Assembly: GCA_963819115.1 (NCBI GenBank)
Contig: CAWFUR010000011.1
Location: 1,984,001 to 2,048,000 of the forward strand
DNA: 64,000 nucleotides
Reading direction: 5' to 3'
Origin: JACVRW01 sp963819115
GTDB taxonomy: Bacteria > Actinomycetota > Thermoleophilia > Solirubrobacterales > Thermoleophilaceae
Shown: piece after piece, positions 1 to 7,905 of the stretch
Numbering within the stretch: the first letter of the stretch is position 1
Layout: each line of letters starts with the position of its first letter
The notes under the pieces: model-generated
What the model saw: only the letters and a program-made list of their open reading frames with translations
Told to the model about the DNA's origin: nothing
Databases searched by the model: none
Position numbers and translations under genes: made by a program

Positions 1-190
1 CGCGGTAGCCGTCCGGAAGCAGGATGTTGACCTTCGGAACGGTGCGGCCCTTCTCAAGGGCGCCTCCCGGATGGGAAGGGTCGACCAGCCGGCTGGGCAG
101 CTCGAAGCTGCGCAGCTCGGAGGCGGCCGCCGGGGCAGCCGCGACCAGAAGGGCGGCGGCGGTCGTGATGAGTGCGGCCCGTCTCATCAT
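1..190 (-). CDS. Secreted protein, N-terminal fragment (possibly an esterase/hydrolase)
   Basis: Only the first 63 or so residues are inside the window; the rest lies beyond its left edge. The ATG at 190-188 shares an ATGA overlap with the stop of the upstream TetR gene, so the two are probably translationally coupled. Residues 1-22 form a clear signal peptide: two arginines, a hydrophobic Leu/Val/Ala run, then Ala-rich cleavage sites. The segment NILLPDGYR near residue 55 resembles the start of the catalytic domain of secreted alpha/beta-hydrolases and esterases, where a phrase like LPDGY precedes the HG motif. That family call is inference from a short piece. Confidence 0.6.
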   Translation of the reverse strand, partial: MMRRAALITTAAALLVAAAPAAASELRSFELPSRLVDPSHPGGALEKGRTVPKVNILLPDGYR

Positions 191-795
191 CCGAGCTGCA
201 CGAGTAGCTGTTCGCGCAGCCTCGGCCACGGGTCGCGGCGCCGGCGCGCGCGCGGCTCGAACTGCTCGGTCAGGGCAAGCCCGCGGCAGGCACTGAAGAT
301 CAGCAGCACCTTTCCCTCCACTTCGTCGCCCGTGGCGAACTCCCCCACAGCCTCGGTCACGAAGCCGGTGATAGCCCGCGCGATCCGTCGCTCGCCGGCG
401 ACAAGGCGTTCGTAGAGCTCGGGATCGTCTGATGCTGCCACCCAGAGCTTCACGAAGACGGCGAAGATGGGGCTCGCGAAGTCGGCCCACATCAGGTCGA
501 GCAGCGCACGCAGACGCTGCTCCGGCGGGCCGGTGATGTGCTCTGCGCGCCGGTGGCTGTCCTCGATCCGGCGCTCCACCAGGTGCTCGGCGGCCGCGGC
601 CACGAGGTCGACGCGGCGGGGGAAGTGGTACGCCTGCGCGCCCGCCGACACGCCCGCGCGCTCGGCCACGGCGCGGGTGGTGGTCTGCGCATAGCCGACC
701 TCGAGAATGTTCTCGACGGTCGCGTCCAGAAGCTTCGCGCGCGTCTCTGTTCGGCGCTCCTCCTGAGTCCGCTGAGGGCGCAGCGCGCTCGTCAC
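187..795 (-). CDS. TetR/AcrR family transcriptional regulator
   Basis: A 202-residue TetR-type repressor. The helix-turn-helix lies at about residues 20-65 and includes GYAQTTTRAVAERAGVS followed by the typical YHFPRRVDL. The rest is the helical ligand-binding domain. The GTG at 795 overlaps the MaoC gene stop in a GTGA, which decides the start; a longer reading frame upstream would run deep into that gene. It is third in an operon with a thiolase and a MaoC hydratase, so a CoA-thioester or lipid ligand is plausible. The palindrome at 2886-2913, upstream of the operon, is a candidate binding site. The ligand is unknown. Confidence 0.88.
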   Translation of the reverse strand: MTSALRPQRTQEERRTETRAKLLDATVENILEVGYAQTTTRAVAERAGVSAGAQAYHFPRRVDLVAAAAEHLVERRIEDSHRRAEHITGPPEQRLRALLDLMWADFASPIFAVFVKLWVAASDDPELYERLVAGERRIARAITGFVTEAVGEFATGDEVEGKVLLIFSACRGLALTEQFEPRARRRRDPWPRLREQLLVQLG

Positions 796-1661
796 CGCGG
801 GTCCCCGAGCACCGCGAGGCCGTCCCGGAGGACCACCGTCCCGTCCACCGTCGTCTCGTACGCGTAGGTCGCGGCGCCGCCGGCGCGCTCCCTCTCCCAA
901 GCGCGCGTACGGATCTCCTGGCCGGGCAGGACCGGCTTCGAGAAGCGCACGGCAAGCCGGCGCAGGCGGCGAGCGTCCGACCCGCCCAGCTCCCGCAGGA
1001 TCGCCCAGGACGTGAAGGCGAGGACGCAGAACCCGTGGGCGATGATCCCGGGCAGCCCGGCCGCGCGCGCCATCTCCTCGTCGAGATGGATGGGCATCGG
1101 GTCGCCGGAGGCCTCGGCGTAACGGTGGGTCTGGTCGTCGTCGATCCGCTGGGTCACGTCGAGCACGGGCGCCTGCTCGCGCAGCTCCTCGGCGAACCGG
1201 TGCTCGGGCGACAGCTCGCCGAGCTTCCGCCCGTCGTCGAAGCCGCGGATGAAGAAGGTCACGAACTGCTCGTTCACGAGCTCGCCCGCCTCGTCGCGGG
1301 TCTCGAGGTAGACGGAGGCGCGTGTTCCGTTGGGCAGTCCCTCGAAGCCCGTCATCTTCCCGCGCGCGACCAGCCGGTCGCCGGGTTCGAGCGCGCGGTG
1401 GAAGCGGAAGTCCTGTTCACCGTGGAGCACGTTGCCGAGAACCGGCGCGGGAACGACCTGGAGCGCCGGCTCGACCAGCGACTGGAACACCGGGACGATC
1501 GCGAACACCGGCGGGGCGACCTCTCCCTCGAGGTGCGACTCGATCGGATCGTTCGTGGCCTTCGCATACTGGGCGATTCGCTCGCGGGTGACCTCGAAAT
1601 CCCGTTCCTCGGTCCATGCCTCGAGCCCGGCCTCGTTGAACCTCAGCGTCTCGGTGGACAT
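792..1661 (-). CDS. MaoC-like double hot-dog enoyl-CoA hydratase/dehydratase
   Basis: A 289-residue protein with two tandem hot-dog folds. The N-terminal half (to about residue 150) matches the FAS1-like/MaoC_dehydrat_N type. The C-terminal half carries the hydratase-2 motif as ASGDPMPIHLDEEMARAAG followed by GIIAHGF, which holds the catalytic Asp and His of R-specific enoyl-CoA hydratases. The ATG at 1661 sits 4 bp after the thiolase stop. With the thiolase it forms a two-step module (hydration, thiolysis) for breaking down a CoA-linked acyl or steroid side chain. The exact substrate cannot be read from the sequence. Confidence 0.85.
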   Translation of the reverse strand: MSTETLRFNEAGLEAWTEERDFEVTRERIAQYAKATNDPIESHLEGEVAPPVFAIVPVFQSLVEPALQVVPAPVLGNVLHGEQDFRFHRALEPGDRLVARGKMTGFEGLPNGTRASVYLETRDEAGELVNEQFVTFFIRGFDDGRKLGELSPEHRFAEELREQAPVLDVTQRIDDDQTHRYAEASGDPMPIHLDEEMARAAGLPGIIAHGFCVLAFTSWAILRELGGSDARRLRRLAVRFSKPVLPGQEIRTRAWERERAGGAATYAYETTVDGTVVLRDGLAVLGDPR

Positions 1662-1665
1662 CCGC

Positions 1666-2868
1666 CTAGCCCTCGGCGCGCCGGTAGGCGGTGACGACCG
1701 CGGTGCCGCCAAGGCCGATGTTGTGCTGGAGCGCGGCCTCGACACCGTCCACCTGGCGACCGCCGGCGTCGCCCCGAAGCTGCCACGTCAACTCGGTGCA
1801 CTGGGCGAGACCGGTGGCGCCGAGCGGGTGGCCCTTGGAGATCAGCCCGCCGGACGGGTTCACCACCCACCTCCCGCCGTAGGTGGTCTCGCCGTTGTCC
1901 ACCAGTCGCGGTCCCTCCCCCTCCTCGGCCAGTCCGAGCGCCTCGTAGAGCAGGAGCTCGTTGGCCGAGAAGCAGTCGTGCAGCTCGATGACCTGGAAGT
2001 CCTCGGGGCCGAGCCCCGACTGCTCGTAGACCGCCCGGGCGGCCTGCACGTTCATGTCGTAGCCGATCACGTCGCGAGCCGTGTGCGTCGAGAGCGACGT
2101 CTCGTAGTCGGTGACCAGCGACTGGCCGGCGATCTCGATCGCCCGGTCCGCCAGCCCGTGCCGATCGACGAAGTCCTCGCTTGCCAGGATCGCCGCCGCC
2201 GCGCCGTCGGAGGTGGGCGAGCACTGGAGCTTCGTGAGCGGCTCGTAGATCATCGGCGCCTCCAGGATCTCGTCGAGCGTGTACGAGACCTGGAACTGGG
2301 CGTTCGGGTTGTTCGTGGAATGCTGGTGGTTCTTCTGGCCGATTCGGGCGAAGTGCTCGGGCTCCGAGCCGTGGTCGCGCATGTGCTCGCGCCCGGCCGC
2401 CCCGAACATCCATGGCGCCGGCGGCATGCCCACCTCGGAGATCTCCGCCAGGAGCTGGCCGTGACGTGCGATCGGCGGCTCACGGTCGGTGAAGGTGGAT
2501 TTCAGTGAGCCGCGCTGCATCTTCTCGAAGCCGAGCGCGAGCGCGCAGTCGGCGAGGCCGCCGCGGACGGCCTGCGCGGCCAGGTACAGCGCGCTCGAGC
2601 CGGTCGAGCAGTTGGAGTTCACGTTGAACACCGGGATGCCGGTCATTCCGAGCTCGTACACCGCGCGGTGTCCGGAGCAGGACTCGCCGTACACGTAGCC
2701 GGCGTAGGCCTGCTCCACGGCGTCGTAGCCGACGCCCGCGTCGGCGAGGGCGGCGGTCCCGGCCTCACGGGCCCAGTCGTGGTAGTCGCCGTCCTTCGTG
2801 CCCGGCTTGTCGAACTTCGTCATCCCCACGCCGATCACGTAGGCACGACCCATGCTGCCCTTCTTCAT
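1666..2868 (-). CDS. SCP2-type thiolase / acetyl-CoA acetyltransferase-like protein
   Basis: A 400-residue thiolase-superfamily protein. Cys87 in NSNCSTGSSAL is the acyl-carrying nucleophile. The distal active site is HDCFSANELL, and GHPLGATG gives the C-terminal catalytic His region. These fit the SCP2/lipid-transfer subfamily better than classical FadA, whose Cys context differs. I chose the ATG at 2868, which follows a GAGGGAG ribosome site; the ATG at 2853 is a second possibility. It is first in the thiolase-MaoC-TetR-hydrolase operon and is expected to cleave 3-keto acyl-CoA or bind a bulky CoA ester. Confidence 0.88.
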   Translation of the reverse strand: MKKGSMGRAYVIGVGMTKFDKPGTKDGDYHDWAREAGTAALADAGVGYDAVEQAYAGYVYGESCSGHRAVYELGMTGIPVFNVNSNCSTGSSALYLAAQAVRGGLADCALALGFEKMQRGSLKSTFTDREPPIARHGQLLAEISEVGMPPAPWMFGAAGREHMRDHGSEPEHFARIGQKNHQHSTNNPNAQFQVSYTLDEILEAPMIYEPLTKLQCSPTSDGAAAAILASEDFVDRHGLADRAIEIAGQSLVTDYETSLSTHTARDVIGYDMNVQAARAVYEQSGLGPEDFQVIELHDCFSANELLLYEALGLAEEGEGPRLVDNGETTYGGRWVVNPSGGLISKGHPLGATGLAQCTELTWQLRGDAGGRQVDGVEAALQHNIGLGGTAVVTAYRRAEG

Positions 2869-2885
2869 TTCACTCCCTCGGGCTC

Positions 2886-2913
2886 GTAACAAACCGGGCG
2901 CCCGCATTGTTAC
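2886..2913. promoter_or_regulatory. Nested inverted repeat, candidate TetR operator
   Basis: GTAACAA at 2886-2892 and TTGTTAC at 2907-2913 are perfect inverted repeats. Centred exactly between them is a second palindrome, CGGGCGCCCG (2895-2904), with two bases on each side. The element lies 18 bp upstream of the thiolase start, in the only intergenic space of an operon that encodes its own TetR regulator. Autoregulation is inference. Confidence 0.5.
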
Positions 2914-2992
2914 ACAGTGCAGCGGCGAGCGATGACTGGCCCACGCCCCATGGTCGCCCCGGCCCTGACCCAACCCGGTTCGCCCTAAGGCG

Positions 2993-3808
2993 CTACGTGC
3001 CGCGGAAGGACGGCGGACGCTTCTCCGCAAAGGCGGCGGCCGCCTCGCGATGGTCGTCGGTGAGCATGGTGCGCAGGTGGTGCGTGGCCTCGAGGTCCAT
3101 GCATTCGCCGAGCTCGTCGTCGTTCTCGGCGCGGCCGAGGTTCTCCTTCATGTAGGCGAGCGCGATGCGCGGGCCGGCCGCGAGCCGTGCCGCCAGCGCG
3201 AGTGCCTCCTCCTCGAGGCGCTCGTCGTCCACCACGCGGTTCACGATCCCGAGCCGCTCGGCCTCCTCCGCCGACAGCCGCTCGGACAGGTAGTACAGCT
3301 CTCGGGCGCGGGCGGTTCCGACGAGCCGGGTGAGGAACCAGGTGCCGCCGTAGTCGCCTGCCAGGCCGACGCGCGCGAACGCGGTGGTGAGCACGGCGCC
3401 GCGCGCGGCGATGCGCAGGTCGCACGCCAGCGCCAGCGCGAGGCCCGCGCCGGCCGCCGCGCCGGGCAGCGCGGCGATCGTCGGCTTCGGCATCGTGTGC
3501 AGGCGGCCGGAGGTGGCGCGCTGGCTGCGGCGCTGGACGGCCACGAGCGCGTCGTAGTCGACCTTCGCGCCGTTGCCCTCGGCCATCGCCTTCACGTCGC
3601 CGCCGGCGCAGAACGCGCCGCCCGCGCCGGTGAGCACGACGCACGCCACGTCGTCGTTCCGCTCGGCCTCCTCGAGCGCCCGGGCCAGCGCCTCGAGCAT
3701 CGCCGGTGAGAGCGCGTTGCGCCGCTCGGGGCGGTTCATCGTGAGGACTGCCACCCCGTCCTCGACACGCACCAGAAGGTCCTGGGTGCCGGTCTCGACC
3801 GCGGCCAT
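2993..3808 (-). CDS. Enoyl-CoA hydratase/isomerase (crotonase family)
   Basis: A 271-residue crotonase. The oxyanion-hole segments are visible: GGAFCAGGDVKAM at about residues 63-75 and an Ala/Gly-rich PGAAAGAGLALALACDLR near 117. The canonical catalytic glutamates are not both obvious. The position after GLAGDYG has no EXGXXP-type acid, so isomerase or hydrolase activity is as likely as hydration. The ATG at 3808 is divergent from the VOC gene and only about 18 bp from it. It is close to the thiolase/MaoC operon and may act on related acyl-CoA esters. Confidence 0.85.
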   Translation of the reverse strand: MAAVETGTQDLLVRVEDGVAVLTMNRPERRNALSPAMLEALARALEEAERNDDVACVVLTGAGGAFCAGGDVKAMAEGNGAKVDYDALVAVQRRSQRATSGRLHTMPKPTIAALPGAAAGAGLALALACDLRIAARGAVLTTAFARVGLAGDYGGTWFLTRLVGTARARELYYLSERLSAEEAERLGIVNRVVDDERLEEEALALAARLAAGPRIALAYMKENLGRAENDDELGECMDLEATHHLRTMLTDDHREAAAAFAEKRPPSFRGT

Positions 3809-3826
3809 GGACGTAGGCTATTGGAC

Positions 3827-4528
3827 GTGACCGGCCCGGAGTCAAGGGGTGTTCGCCTCCGCCAGGCGGTGCTCGTGGCGCGTGACCTCGAGCCCTCCTA
3901 CGAGCGCCTGCGCGACGCGCTCGGGCTGGGCGAGCCGTTCCGCGACCCGGGTGTGGGCGCGTTCGGCCTGCACAACGTGGTGTGCGCGCTGGGCGAGGAC
4001 TTCCTCGAGATCGTGTCCCCCACGCAGGAGGGCACGGCCGCCGGGCGCCACCTCGAGCGCCGCGGCGAGGGCGGCTACATGCTGATCTTCCAACTCGATG
4101 ACCTCGCGGGCGCGCGCGAGCGGGCGGAGGCGCTCGAGGTGCGCACCGTGTGGACCATCGACCTCGACGACATCTCCGCCAGCCACCTGCACCCGGGCGA
4201 TCTGGGCGGCACGATCGTCTCGATCGACCGGCCGCTGCCACCGGAGAGCTGGCGCTGGGGTGGCCCCGACTGGACCGGCCGCGCGGGTGAGGGGGCGCCG
4301 GGGCGCCTCGCCGGAGTGACCGTGCGCGTGCCCGATCCCGACGCGGTCGCCGCGCGCTGGGCGGAGGTGCTCGGGCTCGAGGCCGACGGGACTACGCTGC
4401 ACCTCGACCGCGAGCAGCACGTGGCCTTCGAGCCGGGCGACGAGGGTCTCTCAGAGATCGCGGTGGAGCTGCCCGGCGGAGCGAGCGGCCCGCTCGCCTT
4501 CGGCGCCGCGCGCGTCGTCAGCGCCTAG
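3827..4528 (+). CDS. VOC-superfamily (glyoxalase-like) protein
   Basis: A 233-residue protein with two vicinal-oxygen-chelate-like halves. The first opens with RQAVLVARDLEPSYERLRDALGLG, split by a longer loop than usual. The second begins near residue 155 with GVTVRVPDPDAVAARWAEVLGL. It resembles Glyoxalase_3-type proteins more than metal-binding dioxygenases. I took the GTG at 3827, 9 bp after GTAGG; a TTG at 3821 is in frame but only 3 bp from it. Its TAG stop shares the palindrome CTAG with the stop of the converging GFA gene. The substrate is unknown. Confidence 0.7.
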   Translation: MTGPESRGVRLRQAVLVARDLEPSYERLRDALGLGEPFRDPGVGAFGLHNVVCALGEDFLEIVSPTQEGTAAGRHLERRGEGGYMLIFQLDDLAGARERAEALEVRTVWTIDLDDISASHLHPGDLGGTIVSIDRPLPPESWRWGGPDWTGRAGEGAPGRLAGVTVRVPDPDAVAARWAEVLGLEADGTTLHLDREQHVAFEPGDEGLSEIAVELPGGASGPLAFGAARVVSA

Positions 4529-4941
4529 GCGCCGGGGACCGTCTCGAAGCGCGGGCGGCCCTCGACCTGCGAGACCCAGGGCTGGGCCGAGCGGCCCCAC
4601 ACCTCGATCTGCGGCTCGAGCCAGCTCGTGTCGTCCAGAGTGCCCGCCTTGAGCCAGACGAGCTCGGGGAGAGCCGGGCTCAGAGAGAAGATCGGCGACC
4701 CGCACGCCGAGCAGAAGTTGCGCTCGGTCTCGCCACCGCTCGCCTCGGCCGCCGTCTTCACCATGGCGAGCGAGTCCCCCCTCACCTCCAGCGCGTCGGC
4801 GGGGACGCCGACGACGATCGAGAACGCCGTCCCGGTCTGGTGCTGGCACTCGGTGCAGTGGCACACGGCCGTGGTGACCGGCTCCGCGTCGCACGAATAG
4901 GTGATGCTGCCGCACCCGCAATGACCGTCGAGTTTGCCCAT
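4525..4941 (-). CDS. GFA-family zinc protein (glutathione-dependent formaldehyde-activating type)
   Basis: A 138-residue protein with the full set of GFA zinc ligands: GHCGCGSI near the N-terminus, CHCTECQ in the middle and FCSACGSPI near residue 77. The family is named for a formaldehyde-activating enzyme, but most members are uncharacterised, and that specific activity is not implied here. The start ATG at 4941 is 11 bp from the start of the divergent hydrolase gene, so the two share a very short promoter region. It converges on the VOC gene with overlapping stops. Confidence 0.85.
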   Translation of the reverse strand: MGKLDGHCGCGSITYSCDAEPVTTAVCHCTECQHQTGTAFSIVVGVPADALEVRGDSLAMVKTAAEASGGETERNFCSACGSPIFSLSPALPELVWLKAGTLDDTSWLEPQIEVWGRSAQPWVSQVEGRPRFETVPGA

Positions 4942-4952
4942 GCCGCCATCCT

Positions 4953-5651
4953 ATGTGTGCCCGCATGCCCGCCTTCGTGCTGATCCCAGGTGCCGGCTCC
5001 GACCCGCGCGTGTACGGCGCCACCATCGAGGCTCTTCGAGCCCTCGGACATGACGCCGTGGCCCCCGAGCTTCCGCTGCACGACCAGGAGGCCACCCCAA
5101 GCGATCACGCCGCCGCCGTGGCGGCCGCGGTGCCAGATGAGCCCGAGCTCGTCGTGGTCGGCCAGTCGCTCGGAGCATTCGCGGCCCCGCTCGTGGCCGC
5201 GTGGGTCCCCGTCGCGCGCCTCGTGCTGCTCGCCCCGATGATCCCCAAGCCCGGCGAGACAGCCGGCGAATGGTGGGGCAACACCCGACACGACGAGGCC
5301 ATCGCCGACGTGCTCGAGCGCCACGGTCCGATGAGGGAGTGGGGACCGGACGCATTCGCCGAGGTCTTCCTCCACGACGTGGAGCCGCAGGTCGCCCGTG
5401 ACAACCAGCGCTTCAACGGCGTTCCGGGGGCCGGCATGTTCACCGAGCCTTGGCCGCTCGAAGCCTGGCCCGACGTTCCCACCCACGTGCTCGTCCCCCG
5501 CGACGACAGGCTCTTCCCGCGGGAGTTCCAGCGTCGCGTCGCGCGCCAGCGCCTGGACCTCGAGATCGACGAGATGGCCGGCGGGCACGTGCCGATGCTG
5601 TCCCGTCCGTCCGAGCTCGCCGAGCGTCTCGTGGACCTTGCCGGGGCCTAG
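4953..5651 (+). CDS. Alpha/beta-fold hydrolase
   Basis: A 232-residue hydrolase. The oxyanion region is LIPGAGSDPRVY and the nucleophile elbow is VVGQSLGAF with Ser72. The acid lies around DDRLF, and His212 in GGHVPML completes the triad. It is soluble with no signal peptide. A second in-frame ATG at 4965 is also possible. It lies 16 bp upstream of the zinc alcohol dehydrogenase and may be co-transcribed with it. The substrate is unknown; the fold resembles small esterases and hydroxynitrile-lyase-like proteins. Confidence 0.8.
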   Translation: MCARMPAFVLIPGAGSDPRVYGATIEALRALGHDAVAPELPLHDQEATPSDHAAAVAAAVPDEPELVVVGQSLGAFAAPLVAAWVPVARLVLLAPMIPKPGETAGEWWGNTRHDEAIADVLERHGPMREWGPDAFAEVFLHDVEPQVARDNQRFNGVPGAGMFTEPWPLEAWPDVPTHVLVPRDDRLFPREFQRRVARQRLDLEIDEMAGGHVPMLSRPSELAERLVDLAGA

Positions 5652-5667
5652 GAGGAGACTGTCCGCG

Positions 5668-6807
5668 ATGAGGGCGGTGGAATGCAGCAACGCCGAGCTC
5701 CGTGTGGTGGAGCGCCCGGAGCCCGTGCCCGGTCGCGGGCAGGTGCGCCTCGAGGTGCTGCGCTGCGGGATCTGCGGGTCGGACCTGCACGCCCGCCACG
5801 GCTGCGACCAGTGGGCCGACCTCGCCGCTCGGGCGGGTTATCACCGCTTCGCTCGCTCCAACGAGCGGATCGTGTTCGGCCACGAGTTCTGCGGCGAGGT
5901 GGCCGAGCATGGCCCGGGGTGCCGGAAGGACTCGCCCGCGGGCACGCACGTGGTGGCGCTCCCGCTTCTGCGTGGAAGCCAGGGTGTGGACACCGTCGGA
6001 CTGTCGGTGCACGCTCCGGGCGCCTACGCCGAGCAGGTCGTGGTGGAGGAATCGCTGATGATGCCGGTGCCCAACGGCCTGGGGCCCGACGTGTCCGCGC
6101 TCACGGAGCCGCTGGCCGTGGCCTGGCACGCCGTGCGCCGGGGCCAGGTCCGAAAGCGCACGGTGGCGATCGTGATCGGGTGCGGACCGATCGGGCTGGC
6201 GGTGATCCTGCTCCTGAAGGCAAGAGGAGTGCGCACGGTCGTGGCCAGCGACTACTCGCCGGGGCGCCGCGCGCTGGCCACCGCATGCGGGGCGGACGTG
6301 GTGGTGGACCCGGCGCACGAGGCCCCCTTCACCGCCGTGAAGGGCCGCGGCCACCTCGACGACCTTCCGTCCGCGCTCGAGCTGGCCGTGGGCACGCGCG
6401 AGAAGCTGGGTCGCCTGCCCTTCGGGTGGTGGCATGCGTGGCGGCTCGGCGAGAAGCTCGGCGCGGCACCCAAGCATCCGGTGATCTTCGAGTGCGTCGG
6501 GATGCCCGGCGTGATCGACAGCATCATCGACGGCGCGCCGCTGTTCTCCCGCGTCGTCGTGGTCGGCGTGTGCGTGGGCGTCGACCAGATCACGCCCGCG
6601 ATGGCCGTGAACAAGGAGATCGACCTGCGCTTCGTGGTCGGCTACACGCCGCTCGAGTTCCGGGACACCCTCCACATGCTCGCCGAGGGCGAGGTGGACC
6701 CCGGCGAGCTCGTCACCGGCAAGGTGGGACTCGATGGCGTGGAGGGCGCGTTCACCGCGCTCGGCACCCCGGACGCCCACGCCAAGATCCTCATCGACCC
6801 GCATTAG
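5668..6807 (+). CDS. Zinc-dependent alcohol dehydrogenase (MDR superfamily)
   Basis: A 379-residue medium-chain dehydrogenase. The catalytic zinc site is CGICGSDLHARHG with GHEFCGEV downstream. The Rossmann fingerprint is GCGPIGLAVI near residue 172. The usual four-cysteine structural zinc loop is not obvious. The ATG at 5668 follows GGAGGAG by 10 bp, which supports this start. It is followed after 14 bp by the YbjQ gene, probably as one transcript. It should oxidise an alcohol, or reduce the aldehyde, with NAD(P); the substrate cannot be assigned. Confidence 0.85.
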   Translation: MRAVECSNAELRVVERPEPVPGRGQVRLEVLRCGICGSDLHARHGCDQWADLAARAGYHRFARSNERIVFGHEFCGEVAEHGPGCRKDSPAGTHVVALPLLRGSQGVDTVGLSVHAPGAYAEQVVVEESLMMPVPNGLGPDVSALTEPLAVAWHAVRRGQVRKRTVAIVIGCGPIGLAVILLLKARGVRTVVASDYSPGRRALATACGADVVVDPAHEAPFTAVKGRGHLDDLPSALELAVGTREKLGRLPFGWWHAWRLGEKLGAAPKHPVIFECVGMPGVIDSIIDGAPLFSRVVVVGVCVGVDQITPAMAVNKEIDLRFVVGYTPLEFRDTLHMLAEGEVDPGELVTGKVGLDGVEGAFTALGTPDAHAKILIDPH

Positions 6808-6821
6808 GAGAGGAGGCTCCG

Positions 6822-7154
6822 GTGTTGATCAGCACGATGAACGATCTCCCCGGCTACCAGATCACCGAGGTGCACGGCGAGGTGTTCGGCCTCACGGTTC
6901 GCTCGCGCAACCTTGGCTCGCAGATCGGGGCGGCTTTCAAGTCCCTGGTGGGCGGCGAGCTCAAGGGCATGACGAAGATGCTGGCCGACGGTCGCCAGCA
7001 CGCCACCGAGCGGCTGATCGAGGAGGCCGAGGCCAAGGGCGCGAACGCGATCATCGCCTTCCGCTTCGACACGTCCGAGCTGGGGAGCACCTGGACCGAG
7101 ATCTGCGCGTACGGAACCGCGGTCCGGGTCGAGCGCCGCGACGCGGGCGGCTAG
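6822..7154 (+). CDS. YbjQ/UPF0145 family protein
   Basis: A 110-residue protein of the YbjQ (heavy-metal-binding-domain) family. Marks are GYQITEVHGEVFGLTV near the start, the RSRNLGSQIGAAFKSLVGGEL segment, and GANAIIAFRFDTSEL near residue 75. I chose the GTG at 6822, preceded by a strong GGAGAGGAGG ribosome site; a TTG follows immediately and could also serve. The function is unknown. Members form small oligomers, and metal binding was proposed only from similarity. It probably lies in the same transcript as the alcohol dehydrogenase. Confidence 0.85.
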   Translation: MLISTMNDLPGYQITEVHGEVFGLTVRSRNLGSQIGAAFKSLVGGELKGMTKMLADGRQHATERLIEEAEAKGANAIIAFRFDTSELGSTWTEICAYGTAVRVERRDAGG

Positions 7155-7164
7155 CCGCACCCGC

Positions 7165-7905
7165 TCACGCGCTCGTCCCTCCATCGATCGCGATCTCGCT
7201 TCCGGTCACGTAGCGGCTCTCGTCGGCGGCGAGGAACACGGCCGCGGCGGCCACCTCCACCGGATCGCCGATGCGCCGCATCGGAATGGCGGCCACCAGC
7301 TTGTCGATCAACTCCGGGGTCCGCTCGCGCTGGCGGGTGTTCATGTCGGTGTCGATCTGGCCCGGGTGCAGGGAGTTCACGCGCACGCCCGCGGCGGCAA
7401 CCTCCTTGGCCACGCACTTCGTCATGCCGCGCACCGCCCACTTGCTCGCCGCGTATGCGGTCAGGAGCGGCGAACCCATCAGGCCCGCGACCGAAGACAG
7501 GTTGATGATCGATCCGCCGCCCCGCTCCACCATGAGCGGCGCGAAGGTGCGCATCCCCAGGAAGACGCCGACCTGGTTCACCTCCTGAACGCGACGGAAG
7601 TCCTCCAGCGACGTGTCTTTCAGCGGCGCGGCCAGGAACACCCCCGCGTTGTTCACCAGCACGTCGACGTGCCCGTGAGCGCCGGTCGCCGCCCGGGCCA
7701 CCTCCGCCCAGTCCGCCTCACTCGTCACGTCGTGGGCATGGCCACCCGCCCCCAACTCGGCCGCCAGTCGCTCGGCGCCCTCCCCGTCGGCGTCGGTGAT
7801 CACCACGTTCGCGCCCTCGGCCGCGAATCGCCGTGCGATGGCCGCCCCGATCCCGTTGGCCGCTCCGGTGACGAGCGCGACCCTGCCGTCCAGGCGGCCG
7901 CTCAC
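7165..7905 (-). CDS. SDR family NAD(P)-dependent oxidoreductase
   Basis: A 246-residue classical short-chain dehydrogenase. The nucleotide-binding motif TGAANGIG spans residues 13-20, NNAG follows near residue 90, and the catalytic Ser and YAASK tetrad lie near residues 140-158. The C-terminus has the usual GSEIAIDGG. It starts with a GTG that forms a GTGA overlap with the stop of the upstream MDR-type reductase, so the two are coupled. An Asp after the second beta strand (ITDAD) suggests NAD rather than NADP. Confidence 0.9.
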   Translation of the reverse strand: MSGRLDGRVALVTGAANGIGAAIARRFAAEGANVVITDADGEGAERLAAELGAGGHAHDVTSEADWAEVARAATGAHGHVDVLVNNAGVFLAAPLKDTSLEDFRRVQEVNQVGVFLGMRTFAPLMVERGGGSIINLSSVAGLMGSPLLTAYAASKWAVRGMTKCVAKEVAAAGVRVNSLHPGQIDTDMNTRQRERTPELIDKLVAAIPMRRIGDPVEVAAAAVFLAADESRYVTGSEIAIDGGTSA

